Origin: CAYPLH01 sp964411505
Lineage (GTDB): Bacteria > Bacillota > Clostridia > CAYPLH01 > DUMO01
Direction: 5' to 3'
DNA: 64,000 nt
Assembly (NCBI GenBank): GCA_964411505.1
Contig: CAYPLH010000013.1
Span: forward strand, 1 to 64,000
Shown piece by piece: positions 35,845-43,892 of this stretch. The position numbers and the translations under genes were made by a program. The notes beneath the pieces were generated by a model. That model had not been told where the DNA came from and searched no databases. It saw only the letters and a list, made by a program, of their open reading frames with translations. Within the stretch, counting starts at the first letter, position 1. Each line of letters begins with the position of its first letter.

Positions 35845-35994
35845 ACACTTTTTTAAACTTTTGTAAAAATACTAAAAAAGTTATGGTCTCTTTTTTAACG
35901 CATGGGAAAGCATACTTTCCTATGCGTTAGGGATTTCATAAAATATGCCCATGAGAATCACTACTCTTATATATGATTTCACCACAGTAACTCA

Positions 35995-36060
35995 AAAATC
36001 ATTCGTATTTCATGCATAAAACCTCTTCCTCGGTATTTTATGCATGAAATACGTGATTTT
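35995..36060. terminator. Large convergent hairpin, probable bidirectional terminator
   Basis: A 17-bp perfect inverted repeat (GTATTTCATGCATAAAA/TTTTATGCATGAAATAC) extended by AAAATCA/TGATTTT with one bulge; loop of 14 bases. It lies between the convergent DUF3298-type gene and manA. Confidence 0.65.
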
Positions 36061-36110
36061 CAAAAGCAAATATGCATATTTGTTCATCAGCATTCGTTAT
36101 TGCGGTTGAA

Positions 36111-37082
36111 TCATATATACGCCTTTAAAACTTGCAAGGATCCTTCAATTGTAAAATACCCAAGTGAGGCCGGAATAAGGATAGAATCACCCAAATTGGC
36201 TACAATACTTTGATTGTTGTATTTTATTTTTCCTTCGCCTGAAACAACTATATAAATGTAGAATCTACTTCCATCAGCTATCTCGCCAAGGCTCTGATGT
36301 ATATTAATGTGCTCTACAGTAAAGAAACTGTTTTTTACAAGGGGAGTTTTCATCGCTCCGCCAAGTTTTACAGGCGTGCCTTTACACACAGTTTGCTCGT
36401 TTTCTCTTTCAAAATCAATAACCTCAAGTGCTTCCTCAATATGCAAAGGTCTTTTATTACCTTTATCATCAACTCGATCATAATCATATACTCTGAAAGT
36501 AGAGTTTGAATTTTGCTGAATTTCAGCAAGCACAATACCTTTGCCTATAGCGTGGACAAGACCAGTTGGTATATTTATTGCATCACCTGGTTCAACACTT
36601 ATATAATTGAGACAGTCAGTAACCTTTTTCTTCGAAATCGCCTTTATAAAGGCTTCTTTTGTCGTTCCGTGCTTTAGTCCATATATAAGCTGTGCTCCAG
36701 GTTCTGCTGAAATTATATACCACATTTCATTTTTACCATATAGGTCACTATTGTGTGTACGAACGTAATCTTCATCAGGATGAACTTGCACCGACAAGTC
36801 ATTATTTGCATCAATAAATTTCACAAGTAAAGGAAACTTTGCTTTAGCTTCCTCTGACACCGATGCCCCCAACAAACTTTCGCCTGTTTCTTTTAAAACC
36901 TCTGTAAATAATACTCCTTCATATATGCCATTGGAAACCTTGCTAATTCCATCAGGATGACTGGAAATTTCCCAGCTTTCTGCAACTATACCATCCGGAA
37001 GATTTTTCCCTAAATTTAAAAGTTTTCGTCCTCCCCATAAGTAATTCTTAAAAACAGGGCTAAATTTTAACGGGTACAACAT
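36111..37082 (-). CDS. manA: Mannose-6-phosphate isomerase, class I (323 aa)
   Basis: Zinc enzyme interconverting mannose-6-phosphate and fructose-6-phosphate. Seen: start MLYPLKFSPVFKNYLWGGRK, the zinc-site region SVQVHPDEDYVRTHN, and NIPTGLVHAIGKGIVLAEIQ with QNSNSTFRVYDYDR. Length is that of the short Bacillus-type enzymes. The ATG at 37082 is 8 bases after GGAGG; the frame is open 12 codons further. Single gene with its own terminator hairpin downstream. Confidence 0.95.
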   Translation of the reverse strand: MLYPLKFSPVFKNYLWGGRKLLNLGKNLPDGIVAESWEISSHPDGISKVSNGIYEGVLFTEVLKETGESLLGASVSEEAKAKFPLLVKFIDANNDLSVQVHPDEDYVRTHNSDLYGKNEMWYIISAEPGAQLIYGLKHGTTKEAFIKAISKKKVTDCLNYISVEPGDAINIPTGLVHAIGKGIVLAEIQQNSNSTFRVYDYDRVDDKGNKRPLHIEEALEVIDFERENEQTVCKGTPVKLGGAMKTPLVKNSFFTVEHINIHQSLGEIADGSRFYIYIVVSGEGKIKYNNQSIVANLGDSILIPASLGYFTIEGSLQVLKAYI

Positions 37083-37302
37083 AACACTAGCCTCCAAACC
37101 TAGATTACAAAAAATCAATACAATAGCTTTCGTAAGACATTATCATAAGTGCTTTAGCTTTATGAAGGTCATTATATCATGAATTTCGAAGAAATTGCAT
37201 GATATAATTGCGCGACTTCAATCCACTTTTTCTAAAAAATTATGATGATATAGTGTAGCATAAAGAACAATTAGCTTTATTTTGACAGAAAACTCGGTGA
37301 GT

Positions 37303-37393
37303 GGAATATAAAAATGCGTGAAAAAAACAGGATGTTTTTTTAGCTTTATGCGCCACGGATGGCGCATATAAAGCGTTAGCATTTTTATATTCC
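37303..37393. repeat. Nested inverted repeat with central hairpin
   Basis: Outer arms GGAATATAAAAATGC (37303-37317) and GCATTTTTATATTCC (37379-37393) are perfect; the middle has GCTTTATGCGCC-ACGGAT-GGCGCATATAAAGC. The right arm is part of the 76-bp repeat, so this may be a small insertion that duplicated and inverted the repeat end. Confidence 0.75.
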
Positions 37394-37454
37394 AAGAACC
37401 GTTAGTTTTCTCAAAATAATTAGCTTGTTCTGTTGCTACACTATATCCATCATA
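37379..37454 (-). repeat. 76-bp coding-like repeat, copy 2 (after the L,D-transpeptidase gene)
   Basis: Partner of 21578-21653. The minus-strand frame reads SVATEQANYFEKTNGSWNIK and is preceded by SIRFFEYDGY. It begins 78 bases after the L,D-transpeptidase stop. Confidence 0.7.
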
Positions 37455-37532
37455 TTCAAAAAAGCGGATTGAAGTAGCGCATGTGCGTTTTTGATTTAGC
37501 TTGATAACTCTAATCCAATTAGGAATAATTTT

Positions 37533-38222
37533 TTACTCAAATTCCCTGAAGCCTAGGGCATGATACATTTCTCTTGTTATGTTGTTAGTCACATAAAGCT
37601 TATTTTTTCTCTGAAAGTTGTGCACCGCTTCCTTCATTCCTTCGCCATAAATACCGTCCACACTGCCTTTATAAAAGTCCAGTCGCTTAAGCCTTTTTTG
37701 AACTATAAAAACATCAGCACCTCTGTCACCTGGTTTTATAACCCTGAATCCTTTTCCAAAAGGTCCAAACGATCCATTAACTATAACAACAGGGGTTCCG
37801 TGAGGCACTATTTTGTATAGCTCCTGAACATCCTTATTATACATTCTAATGCATCCATGACTTGCATCCCTACCTACAGATTCCGGCTTCATTGTTCCAT
37901 GTATCCCATATGTCCCCCAAGGTACGTTAAGCCCCATCCAACGACCACCAAAGCCACCACCCCATGTGCTTTTCTCAATGATTTTCCAATACCCAAGCGG
38001 TGATGGTGTGTCTGCCTTTCCTGCAGCAATGTTATATTGCTTGATTTTCTTACCGCTTTCAAGCAAGTAAAGCTTATGTTCATCTATTTGAATATATATG
38101 CAATAATTATTACTCTTTATTGCTTCTACTGATGGAATCTCATTATTATCTATTACTAAAAAAAACAAAACGACACAAAGCAATGTTACTAGGGGAATCC
38201 CTAATAATATTCTCTTTGCCAA
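37533..38222 (-). CDS. L,D-transpeptidase (YkuD) with C-terminal peptidoglycan-binding domain (229 aa)
   Basis: Forms 3-3 cross-links or anchors in peptidoglycan; YkuD-type enzymes are also common in spores. An N-terminal membrane anchor or signal (ILLGIPLVTLLCVVLFFLVI) is followed by the YkuD domain starting YCIYIQIDEHKLYLLESGKK with the catalytic motif GIHG...SHGCIRM (Cys nucleophile), then a PG_binding_1 domain (RGADVFIVQKRLKRLDFYKG). The TTG at 38222 is chosen because GGGGTGA stands just upstream and the signal-like helix follows; the frame stays open to 38345 without such features. Confidence 0.93.
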   Translation of the reverse strand: MAKRILLGIPLVTLLCVVLFFLVIDNNEIPSVEAIKSNNYCIYIQIDEHKLYLLESGKKIKQYNIAAGKADTPSPLGYWKIIEKSTWGGGFGGRWMGLNVPWGTYGIHGTMKPESVGRDASHGCIRMYNKDVQELYKIVPHGTPVVIVNGSFGPFGKGFRVIKPGDRGADVFIVQKRLKRLDFYKGSVDGIYGEGMKEAVHNFQRKNKLYVTNNITREMYHALGFREFE

Positions 38223-38445
38223 AAAATCACCCCGCAAGTAATAATACTTATAGTTTATAAGTGGATTGCACCACTCTTTTCCGCAATAGAAGACCTTATA
38301 GTTCTCTTTGACGGATGCTCCACATCCTAAAGAACCCTCACGCATTATTAATTATATGATTATAACCCAAAAAGGATTCCGTCCAGATTTCTTAATCGCA
38401 GGTCTTATATCACTGTCCCTATTTTAAATTAGTAAACTTTTGTGT

Positions 38446-38703
38446 AGTTTCTGTTCACAGGTAGCTAAAGAGATATAACTGTGCAATGTTAGGAAACATT
38501 AGCGAAATGCAGCTTAGAGATGTATAGTCAGAGTGAGGAAAAGCAAGCCGACTGTTTGAGCAAAAATGCAACAAAGTAATATTTCAAAATGTATTTTTGC
38601 GAGTTTCGGCTTGCCCGAGCTGAACTATACAGCTCTTGCAAATGAAGCGAAGTTTCCGTTATTGCACAGTTATATCTCAAGTTACAGAGGGTCTGAATAG
38701 TAA
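38446..38703 (+). repeat. Fold-back (MITE-like) element, copy 1, full length
   Basis: About 258 bp. The arms GAGATATAACTGTGCAAT (38470-38487) and its exact complement (38661-38678) pair over 18 bp; further inward GGAAAC/GTTTCC, GCAAGCCGA/TCGGCTTGC and GCAAAAAT/ATTTTTGC pair in register. No coding capacity. Other copies: 40321, 51520 (reversed), 53249 and 62926 (fragments). Confidence 0.9.
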
Positions 38704-38868
38704 CTTTTGTGTAAGATGTATAACTTTATCGCAATTAATTCATATACATTTTTCTAGTAAGTACTGTTATAATTAAAAATAATAAACTTAGCTTATTTTA
38801 AAAAATCCACAACACCACAGAATTACATATCGCCTAGTGTGAAAGTGTTAGTATTTTGCTTAGTTAAG

Positions 38869-38897
38869 TTACAAAAAGATTATAATTAAACTATACT
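38869..38897 (+). promoter_or_regulatory. Sigma-A-type promoter of the 38920 gene
   Basis: TTACAA (38869-38874), 17-base spacer, TATACT (38892-38897), just upstream of GGGGGAA and the TTG start. The distance is short, so the leader would be under 20 bases. Confidence 0.5.
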
Positions 38898-38919
38898 ATA
38901 AATATGGGGGAATTGTATT

Positions 38920-39897
38920 TTGCAGTTGAAACAAGATAGAAAAGTATTTGATATTGTGACCATGATATTATCATTGATATTTCCGGTAGTACTTTCATTG
39001 TTTTTATCAATAATTATGAAAAAGGACTTCTCACAAATTATACAAAAATCCGTATGGACTGCTTTGCCATTTGCTTTTTTGTTCAGAACAGTAATAAACG
39101 TGACAAATAAAATAAGCTACAAGAAGATGCCAATCTCTCCATTTACTATTATCGGGTTTTATATTAACCAGCTTGAAATACTAAAGGTTATCAACAATAC
39201 CATACACAAGGGTAAGGAAATCCAAGTTGATAATAGGCTGGGTGGTTCTTATTACAAACTGATTTACCCTGAGGGTATTGAGATATGGGTTGGTGTTAAT
39301 TCTAGCCAAAGAATTGAAAACGTACTTCCTTTTTTCAAAGGGAAAAATATTAATGCTCTTGAGATTGCATGCCCCGTTGATGATCCCAAGTCACCCTATA
39401 GGGGTGCCTTTACTGCATGGCCCCAGCCTTGCGTTTCAAAAGATGAACATCCTCCTATAGTTTTTGATACTCCTGATTATCTGTTACACTCCGAAGGAAA
39501 GTTTCCAAAAAAGGTAGATGTCTCGTTGACTGCTTTTGCAAGCCATATTAGGGTGTTCCAAAACCAAAGAGAATTTTTTTTAGATGGTGAAGATGACTTT
39601 ACAGAATCAACAAAATCCTTTGTTTCTGGAGGCTTAAGTAAGTTCTCAAAAGATGGAAAAGATAAACCTGAAGCTTATGCGGTTTTTACTGGAACAGTCA
39701 AGAATGCGAAGCTTGTTGAAAATACTGAAACTTTAATGAATTTTTTTTGGATCTCTGTTGAAACTTTGAATATTGATATTGACGTGGTGGTCGATAGAAG
39801 AATGCTCAAGTCCACTCCACGAAAAGGTAACGTGGTAAGAGTCTCTGCTTGGATTGTAGGAGACTGGATAGAGCATGCTAGCGTTGAACAAGCCTAA
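38920..39897 (+). CDS. Membrane protein of unknown function (325 aa)
   Basis: Not recognised. Two N-terminal transmembrane segments (about residues 11-33, IVTMILSLIFPVVLSLFLSI, and 43-60) are followed by a soluble part of about 260 residues. The middle contains LGGSYYKLIYPEGIEIWVGV and an acidic loop; the end (AYAVFTGTVKNAKLVENTET; GNVVRVSAWIVGDWIEHASV) looks like an OB-type beta barrel. Start is a TTG with GGGGGAA 8 bases upstream. Single gene flanked by the fold-back element upstream and convergent with the 98-codon-frame gene downstream. Confidence 0.75.
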   Translation: MQLKQDRKVFDIVTMILSLIFPVVLSLFLSIIMKKDFSQIIQKSVWTALPFAFLFRTVINVTNKISYKKMPISPFTIIGFYINQLEILKVINNTIHKGKEIQVDNRLGGSYYKLIYPEGIEIWVGVNSSQRIENVLPFFKGKNINALEIACPVDDPKSPYRGAFTAWPQPCVSKDEHPPIVFDTPDYLLHSEGKFPKKVDVSLTAFASHIRVFQNQREFFLDGEDDFTESTKSFVSGGLSKFSKDGKDKPEAYAVFTGTVKNAKLVENTETLMNFFWISVETLNIDIDVVVDRRMLKSTPRKGNVVRVSAWIVGDWIEHASVEQA

Positions 39898-39914
39898 GTG
39901 GTGACAATTTGAAC

Positions 39915-40190
39915 TTAATTCATAAACGAACACTTTGACTGTGTTACTTCTATCTCGAAACGGTCAAACTTTATTTCTTCCATAAAATGTTCGCTATTAA
40001 AGAAAGTTTTTTGGAATGCTGCAAATTCTGAAGTGTTTTTCCTAAGCCACACAGGTACCTGTATGTCTAGCTCCTTACAAAGTGCTATAAGGCACTTTTC
40101 TAATGCATTCCTATAGGACAGGCTTTTATCTTCACTATAAACTGTTGACTTTTTAATTGTTTTATTTCCCTTAATTAGCCTTCCAGACAT
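39915..40190 (-). CDS. Small conserved-looking protein of unknown function (91 aa)
   Basis: Reads MSGRLIKGNKTIKKSTVYSE then a helix with SYRNALEKCLIALCKELDIQ and VPVWLRKNTSEFAAFQKTFF, ending in a beta-like EIKFDRFEIEVTQSKCSF. No domain recognised. GGGGGAT lies upstream; the start may be ATG 40190, TTG 40196 or TTG 40211. Small, basic N terminus and acidic middle; a DNA- or RNA-associated role would be a guess. Located after the leuA terminator region. Confidence 0.65.
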   Translation of the reverse strand: MSGRLIKGNKTIKKSTVYSEDKSLSYRNALEKCLIALCKELDIQVPVWLRKNTSEFAAFQKTFFNSEHFMEEIKFDRFEIEVTQSKCSFMN

Positions 40191-40223
40191 TTTCAAAACT
40201 AAATCCCCCAAAAGTTTTTCTTA

Positions 40224-40258
40224 ATAATTATAAGGGGAGATGCTCCCCTTATAATTAT
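40224..40258. terminator. Perfect 16-bp hairpin downstream of the ilv-leu operon
   Basis: ATAATTATAAGGGGAG/CTCCCCTTATAATTAT with a three-base loop. No strong T-run follows on the minus strand, but strength and place suggest transcript end or 3' stabiliser for leuA. Confidence 0.6.
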
Positions 40259-40320
40259 AAAATACATATTTTAAAAAACAAGACCAAATTATAACTTGGC
40301 GCATATAATCTCTACTTTTG

Positions 40321-40576
40321 TTACTATTTACAGGTAGCTAAAGAGATATAACTTTTGCAATGTTAGGAAACATTAGCGAAATTTAGGCTTAGAGATGTAT
40401 AGTCAGAGTGAGGAAAAGCAAGCCGACTGTTCTAAGCAAAAATGCAACAAAGTTACATTTCAAAACGCATTTTTGCGAGTTTCGGCTTGCCCGAACGAAA
40501 ACTTTTACAGCTCTTGCAAATGAAGCGTAGTTTCCGCTATTGCGAAAGTTTATCTCAATATGTAGGGTCTGAACAG
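40321..40576 (+). repeat. Fold-back (MITE-like) element, copy 2, full length
   Basis: Same orientation as copy 1 and about 88 percent identical by eye. Arms GAGATATAACTTTTGCAAT and ATTGCGAAAGTTTATCTC differ from copy 1 on both sides in a partly compensating way (GTG/CAC replaced by TTT or TTC/GAAA). Outer ends TTACTATT... and ...GGGTCTGAACAG. Confidence 0.9.
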
Positions 40577-40580
40577 CACC

Positions 40581-42110
40581 CTACTTTTTCTCGAGTACTT
40601 CCGTATTCTCGTATACAACCCGGTTAATTGCATTGATATACGCCTTGACACTGGCTTCAATTATATCCACGCTGACTCCGCGACCTGTAAAACTTGAACC
40701 ATTATGGCTTACCCTCACAGTAACTTCCCCAAGAGCATCTTTTCCTTCAGTTACAGCTCTTAAGTTGTATCCATCGAGCTTTAAGCTTAAACCTACCGCG
40801 CGTTCTAACGCATTGAATGACGCATCAACCGGACCATCTCCTGTAGCAGCCTCAGTAATCATTTCATTATCTTTTTTAATACTCATAACTGCTGAAGAAA
40901 TCAATCTATTTCCACTGCTTACTTGGAATGATTCCAGCTCAAATACTTCTGGGATAGCAGCAACCTTCTCGCCTACCAATGCTTCAATATCCCGGTCAAG
41001 CACTTCCTTTTTCCTGTCTGCCAGCTCCTTGAATTTAGTAAATGTTTCTAGGACCTTTTCAGGCGATAGTGTATATCCCAGCTCCTTAAGCCGCTCCTCA
41101 AAAGCATGCCTACCAGATAATTTTCCGAGAATCATCCTGTTCTGGTTTAGACCTATTGATTCAGGCGTCATTATTTCATAGGTACTCTTCTCTGATAACA
41201 CACCATGTTGATGAATACCCGACTCATGGGCAAAGGCGTTTGTACCTACAATCGCTTTGTTAGGCTGTACGTCTATACCTGATAAACTGCTTACTAGCTT
41301 ACTTGTTCTGTATATCTGGGAAGTATCAATACTATGACTGTAATTATAATAGTCATTTCTAGTATTGACAGCCATGATTATCTCCTCGATAGCTGCATTC
41401 CCAGCTCTTTCACCAAGTCCATTAACAGTACACTCAAGCTGTATTGCCCCATTTTCGAGCGCAGCCAGTGTATTTGCAACCGCCATTCCCAAATCGTTAT
41501 GGCAATGTACGCTAATATCAACCTTTTCAATACCACTTACATTTTCTTTTATCCCTTTAATCAATTGACCAAACTCCTGTGGCGCCATATATCCAACCGT
41601 ATCTGGAATATTTAAAACAGTGGCACCTGCTTTTATTGCAGCTTCTAATACCCTGTATAAAAATTCCACTCGAGTTCTGCTCGCATCTTCAGGTGAAAAC
41701 TCCACATCAGGGCAAAGCTTCTTTGCATATTTAACCATTGAATATGCTCTATCAATAACCTGCTCCTCAGTCATGCGGAGCTTATATTTCATGTGAATAT
41801 CTGATGTGGCAATAAAGGTGTGTATTCTTGGACTTTCTGCCACTTGAATTGCTTCCCAAGCCCGGTCAATATCCTTTTCAACAGCACGACTTAAGCTGCA
41901 TATAGTTACACCCTTTACTTTCGTTGCCACTGCCTTGATTGCTTCAAAATCGCCCGGGGAAGCAATTGCAAACCCAGCTTCTATAACATCAACACCTAGC
42001 CTTGCAATCTGTTTCGCCAACTCAAGCTTTTCATGTATATTAAGATTGACACCTGGTGTCTGTTCTCCATCTCTTAATGTAGTATCAAATATTTTGATTT
42101 TTGAAGGCAT
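40581..42110 (-). CDS. leuA: 2-isopropylmalate synthase (509 aa)
   Basis: First committed step of leucine synthesis: acetyl-CoA plus 2-oxoisovalerate. N-terminal HMGL-like TIM barrel with IFDTTLRDGEQTPGVNL, metal ligands in SVHCHNDLGMAVANTLAALE and GLGERAGNAAIEEI, and a C-terminal regulatory LeuA domain (about 385-509) for leucine feedback. Length is standard for the bacterial type. It is the last gene of ilvB-ilvN-ilvC-leuA; 76 bases separate it from ilvC. leuBCD and ilvD are not in the window. Confidence 0.97.
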   Translation of the reverse strand: MPSKIKIFDTTLRDGEQTPGVNLNIHEKLELAKQIARLGVDVIEAGFAIASPGDFEAIKAVATKVKGVTICSLSRAVEKDIDRAWEAIQVAESPRIHTFIATSDIHMKYKLRMTEEQVIDRAYSMVKYAKKLCPDVEFSPEDASRTRVEFLYRVLEAAIKAGATVLNIPDTVGYMAPQEFGQLIKGIKENVSGIEKVDISVHCHNDLGMAVANTLAALENGAIQLECTVNGLGERAGNAAIEEIIMAVNTRNDYYNYSHSIDTSQIYRTSKLVSSLSGIDVQPNKAIVGTNAFAHESGIHQHGVLSEKSTYEIMTPESIGLNQNRMILGKLSGRHAFEERLKELGYTLSPEKVLETFTKFKELADRKKEVLDRDIEALVGEKVAAIPEVFELESFQVSSGNRLISSAVMSIKKDNEMITEAATGDGPVDASFNALERAVGLSLKLDGYNLRAVTEGKDALGEVTVRVSHNGSSFTGRGVSVDIIEASVKAYINAINRVVYENTEVLEKK

Positions 42111-42186
42111 GATTTTTTCTCCCCTTAATATAGTAAAATAATACTCTTAAATCCGTTTTACCAGATTGTCAAAGTCAATATGTCTC

Positions 42187-43185
42187 CTATTTATCTTTTA
42201 ACCAGCTCATCATTTTGCGAAGCTCGGCTCCAACCTTTTCCAACTTGTGTCCTGCTTCATATTCTCGCATTCCTAGAAAAGCTGCCTTTCCTCCGGCATT
42301 ATTTTCAGTTACCCATTTGGATGCAAATACACCTGTTTGGATCTCGTTTAAAACTCGCTTCATTTCTTTTCTTGTCTTCTCAGTAATAATTCTCTTGCCA
42401 GTTACATAATCACCGTATTCAGCAGTATCACTAATGGAATATCTCATGAATGCAAATCCGCCCTTATTTATAAGGTCAACAATTAATTTCATTTCATGGA
42501 TGCACTCAAAGTATGCTATTTCAGGCTGATATCCTGCTTCAACCAAGGTATCAAAACCTGCTTTCATTAACTCAGTTACACCACCACACAGAACTGCCTG
42601 TTCGCCGAATAAATCGGTTTCAGTTTCTTCTTTGAAAGTGGTCTCCAGTATTCCTGCTCTCCCTGCTCCGATGCCAGAAGCATAAGCAAGCGCATAATCT
42701 CTAGCCTTGCCTGAGCTGTCCTGATGCATTGCAATGAGGCTGGGTACACCTTTACCCTCTTCATATTGACTTCTTACAGTATGTCCCGGTCCTTTTGGCG
42801 CTACCATTATAACGTCAATATTACTTGGCGGTTCAATTTGTTTGAAATGAATATTAAAACCATGAGCAAACATCAAAATATCTCCTTCTTTAAGGTTTTG
42901 CTCAATACTCTCCTTATATACTGCCGCTTGAATCTGGTCAGGTAACAAAACCATAATGATATCAGCAGCTTTACATGCTTCACTTGTCTCCGCAACCTTT
43001 AATCCGTCTGTCTTTGCCTTATCCCAGCTCTTGGATGATCTTCTAAGACCAACGATAACATTTACACCACTATCTCTAAGGTTTTGGGCATGGGCATGAC
43101 CCTGACTGCCATATCCTAGAATTGCTACAGTTTTACCACTTAAAAGACCTAAATCACAATCACTATCATAAAACATTTTTGCCAT
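42187..43185 (-). CDS. ilvC: Ketol-acid reductoisomerase, class I (332 aa)
   Basis: NADPH and Mg-dependent isomerisation/reduction of acetolactate in branched-chain amino acid synthesis. Starts MAKMFYDSDCDLGLLSGKTV with the dinucleotide motif AILGYGSQGHAHAQNLRDSG, then VAPKGPGHTVR and the C-terminal knotted domain with EAGYQPEIAYFECIHEMKLI. GGAGGGA lies 7 bases before the ATG at 43185. An octanucleotide array fills most of the gap to ilvN. Confidence 0.98.
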   Translation of the reverse strand: MAKMFYDSDCDLGLLSGKTVAILGYGSQGHAHAQNLRDSGVNVIVGLRRSSKSWDKAKTDGLKVAETSEACKAADIIMVLLPDQIQAAVYKESIEQNLKEGDILMFAHGFNIHFKQIEPPSNIDVIMVAPKGPGHTVRSQYEEGKGVPSLIAMHQDSSGKARDYALAYASGIGAGRAGILETTFKEETETDLFGEQAVLCGGVTELMKAGFDTLVEAGYQPEIAYFECIHEMKLIVDLINKGGFAFMRYSISDTAEYGDYVTGKRIITEKTRKEMKRVLNEIQTGVFASKWVTENNAGGKAAFLGMREYEAGHKLEKVGAELRKMMSWLKDK

Positions 43186-43224
43186 AACATATCCCTCCAA
43201 AAGTTAATTTATTTTTTATAGCTA

Positions 43225-43355
43225 TCTTCCCAACTTCCCAACCTTCCAACCTTCCAACCTTCCAACCTTCCAACCTTCCAACTTTCCACCTTCCCAACCT
43301 TCCAACTCCCCAACCTTCCAACTTTCCAACCTTCCAACTTTCCAACTTCCCAACT
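43225..43355 (-). repeat. Octanucleotide array, TTGGAAGG type, between ilvN and ilvC
   Basis: About 16 units of CCTTCCAA with CTTTCCAA and CTTCCCAA variants (plus strand), starting directly after the ilvN stop codon and ending about 40 bases before ilvC. In the transcript, G2 runs recur every four bases (GG-UU-GG-AA-GG), which could fold as two-tier quadruplexes. Confidence 0.92.
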
Positions 43356-43850
43356 TTATTCGCTGATAAGCTTGTTTCCGCGCTCAACGGCAATTACACC
43401 TGTTCTTACAATTTCTTTTATACCAAATTGTGCGAGCATATCCAAAAGAGCATCTAGTTTTTCAAGATCCCCCGATGTTTCAATAGTTAGAGTCGTTTTG
43501 GACACATCAATAATTTTTGCCCTAAATATTTCTACAATTTGTATTATCTCCGCTCTAGTAGTTGCTGTAGCATTAACTTTTACCAAAGCTAGCTCCCTTC
43601 TTACCGAATCACTTTCAGAAAGCTGCTTGATTTTAATAACATCAATAATCTTATTAAGCTGCTTACTTACCTGTTCGACAATATGCTCATCCCCATCTAC
43701 CACTATTGTCATTCTCGAAATATCTGGGTTCTCTGTTACTCCAACTGCAAGGCTATCTATATTAAATCCCCTGCGGCTGAACAAACCAGCTACCCTCGAT
43801 AGTACACCTGCATGATTCTCTACTAAAACCGATAATGTATGCTTTGCCAC
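43356..43850 (-). CDS. ilvN: Acetolactate synthase small (regulatory) subunit (164 aa)
   Basis: ACT-domain protein that gives valine feedback to IlvB. N terminus AKHTLSVLVENHAGVLSRVA with GLFSRRGFNIDSLAVGVTEN is the ACT fold; the C-terminal half has EIVRTGVIAVERG. The GTG at 43850 is chosen, 9 bases after GGAGG; an in-frame GTG at 43859 lies within the SD. It sits between ilvB and ilvC. Confidence 0.96.
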   Translation of the reverse strand: MAKHTLSVLVENHAGVLSRVAGLFSRRGFNIDSLAVGVTENPDISRMTIVVDGDEHIVEQVSKQLNKIIDVIKIKQLSESDSVRRELALVKVNATATTRAEIIQIVEIFRAKIIDVSKTTLTIETSGDLEKLDALLDMLAQFGIKEIVRTGVIAVERGNKLISE

Positions 43851-43892
43851 AATATGCACCCTCCTCTTTTTTAAATAATTATCATTTTAAAT

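Larger units (their letters stand above)
37083..37532. other. Gap of 450 bases with repeat and stop-free read-through frame
   Basis: The minus-strand frame of the upstream L,D-transpeptidase gene, after its stop codon, stays open for 104 further codons (37532 down to TGA at 37218). It includes the 76-bp coding-like repeat (37379-37454) and a 15-bp inverted repeat around a strong hairpin (37303-37393). No start codon of note; looks like a relic. Confidence 0.6.
38223..38919. other. Gap of about 700 bases between divergent genes
   Basis: Contains the full fold-back element (38446-38703) and a promoter for the plus-strand gene (38869-38897). The rest (38223-38445, 38704-38868) is AT-rich with no further signal seen. 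Confidence 0.6.
40191..40580. other. Gap of 390 bases after leuA
   Basis: Filled by the fold-back element copy 2 (40321-40576), which begins 4 bases after the leuA stop, and the hairpin at 40224-40258. Nothing else seen. Confidence 0.6.

Noticed and set aside
43166..43393. 75-codon frame with GWKVGRLE-type repeats
   Set aside because: It is the octanucleotide array read as protein, between ilvN and ilvC; no start signal.
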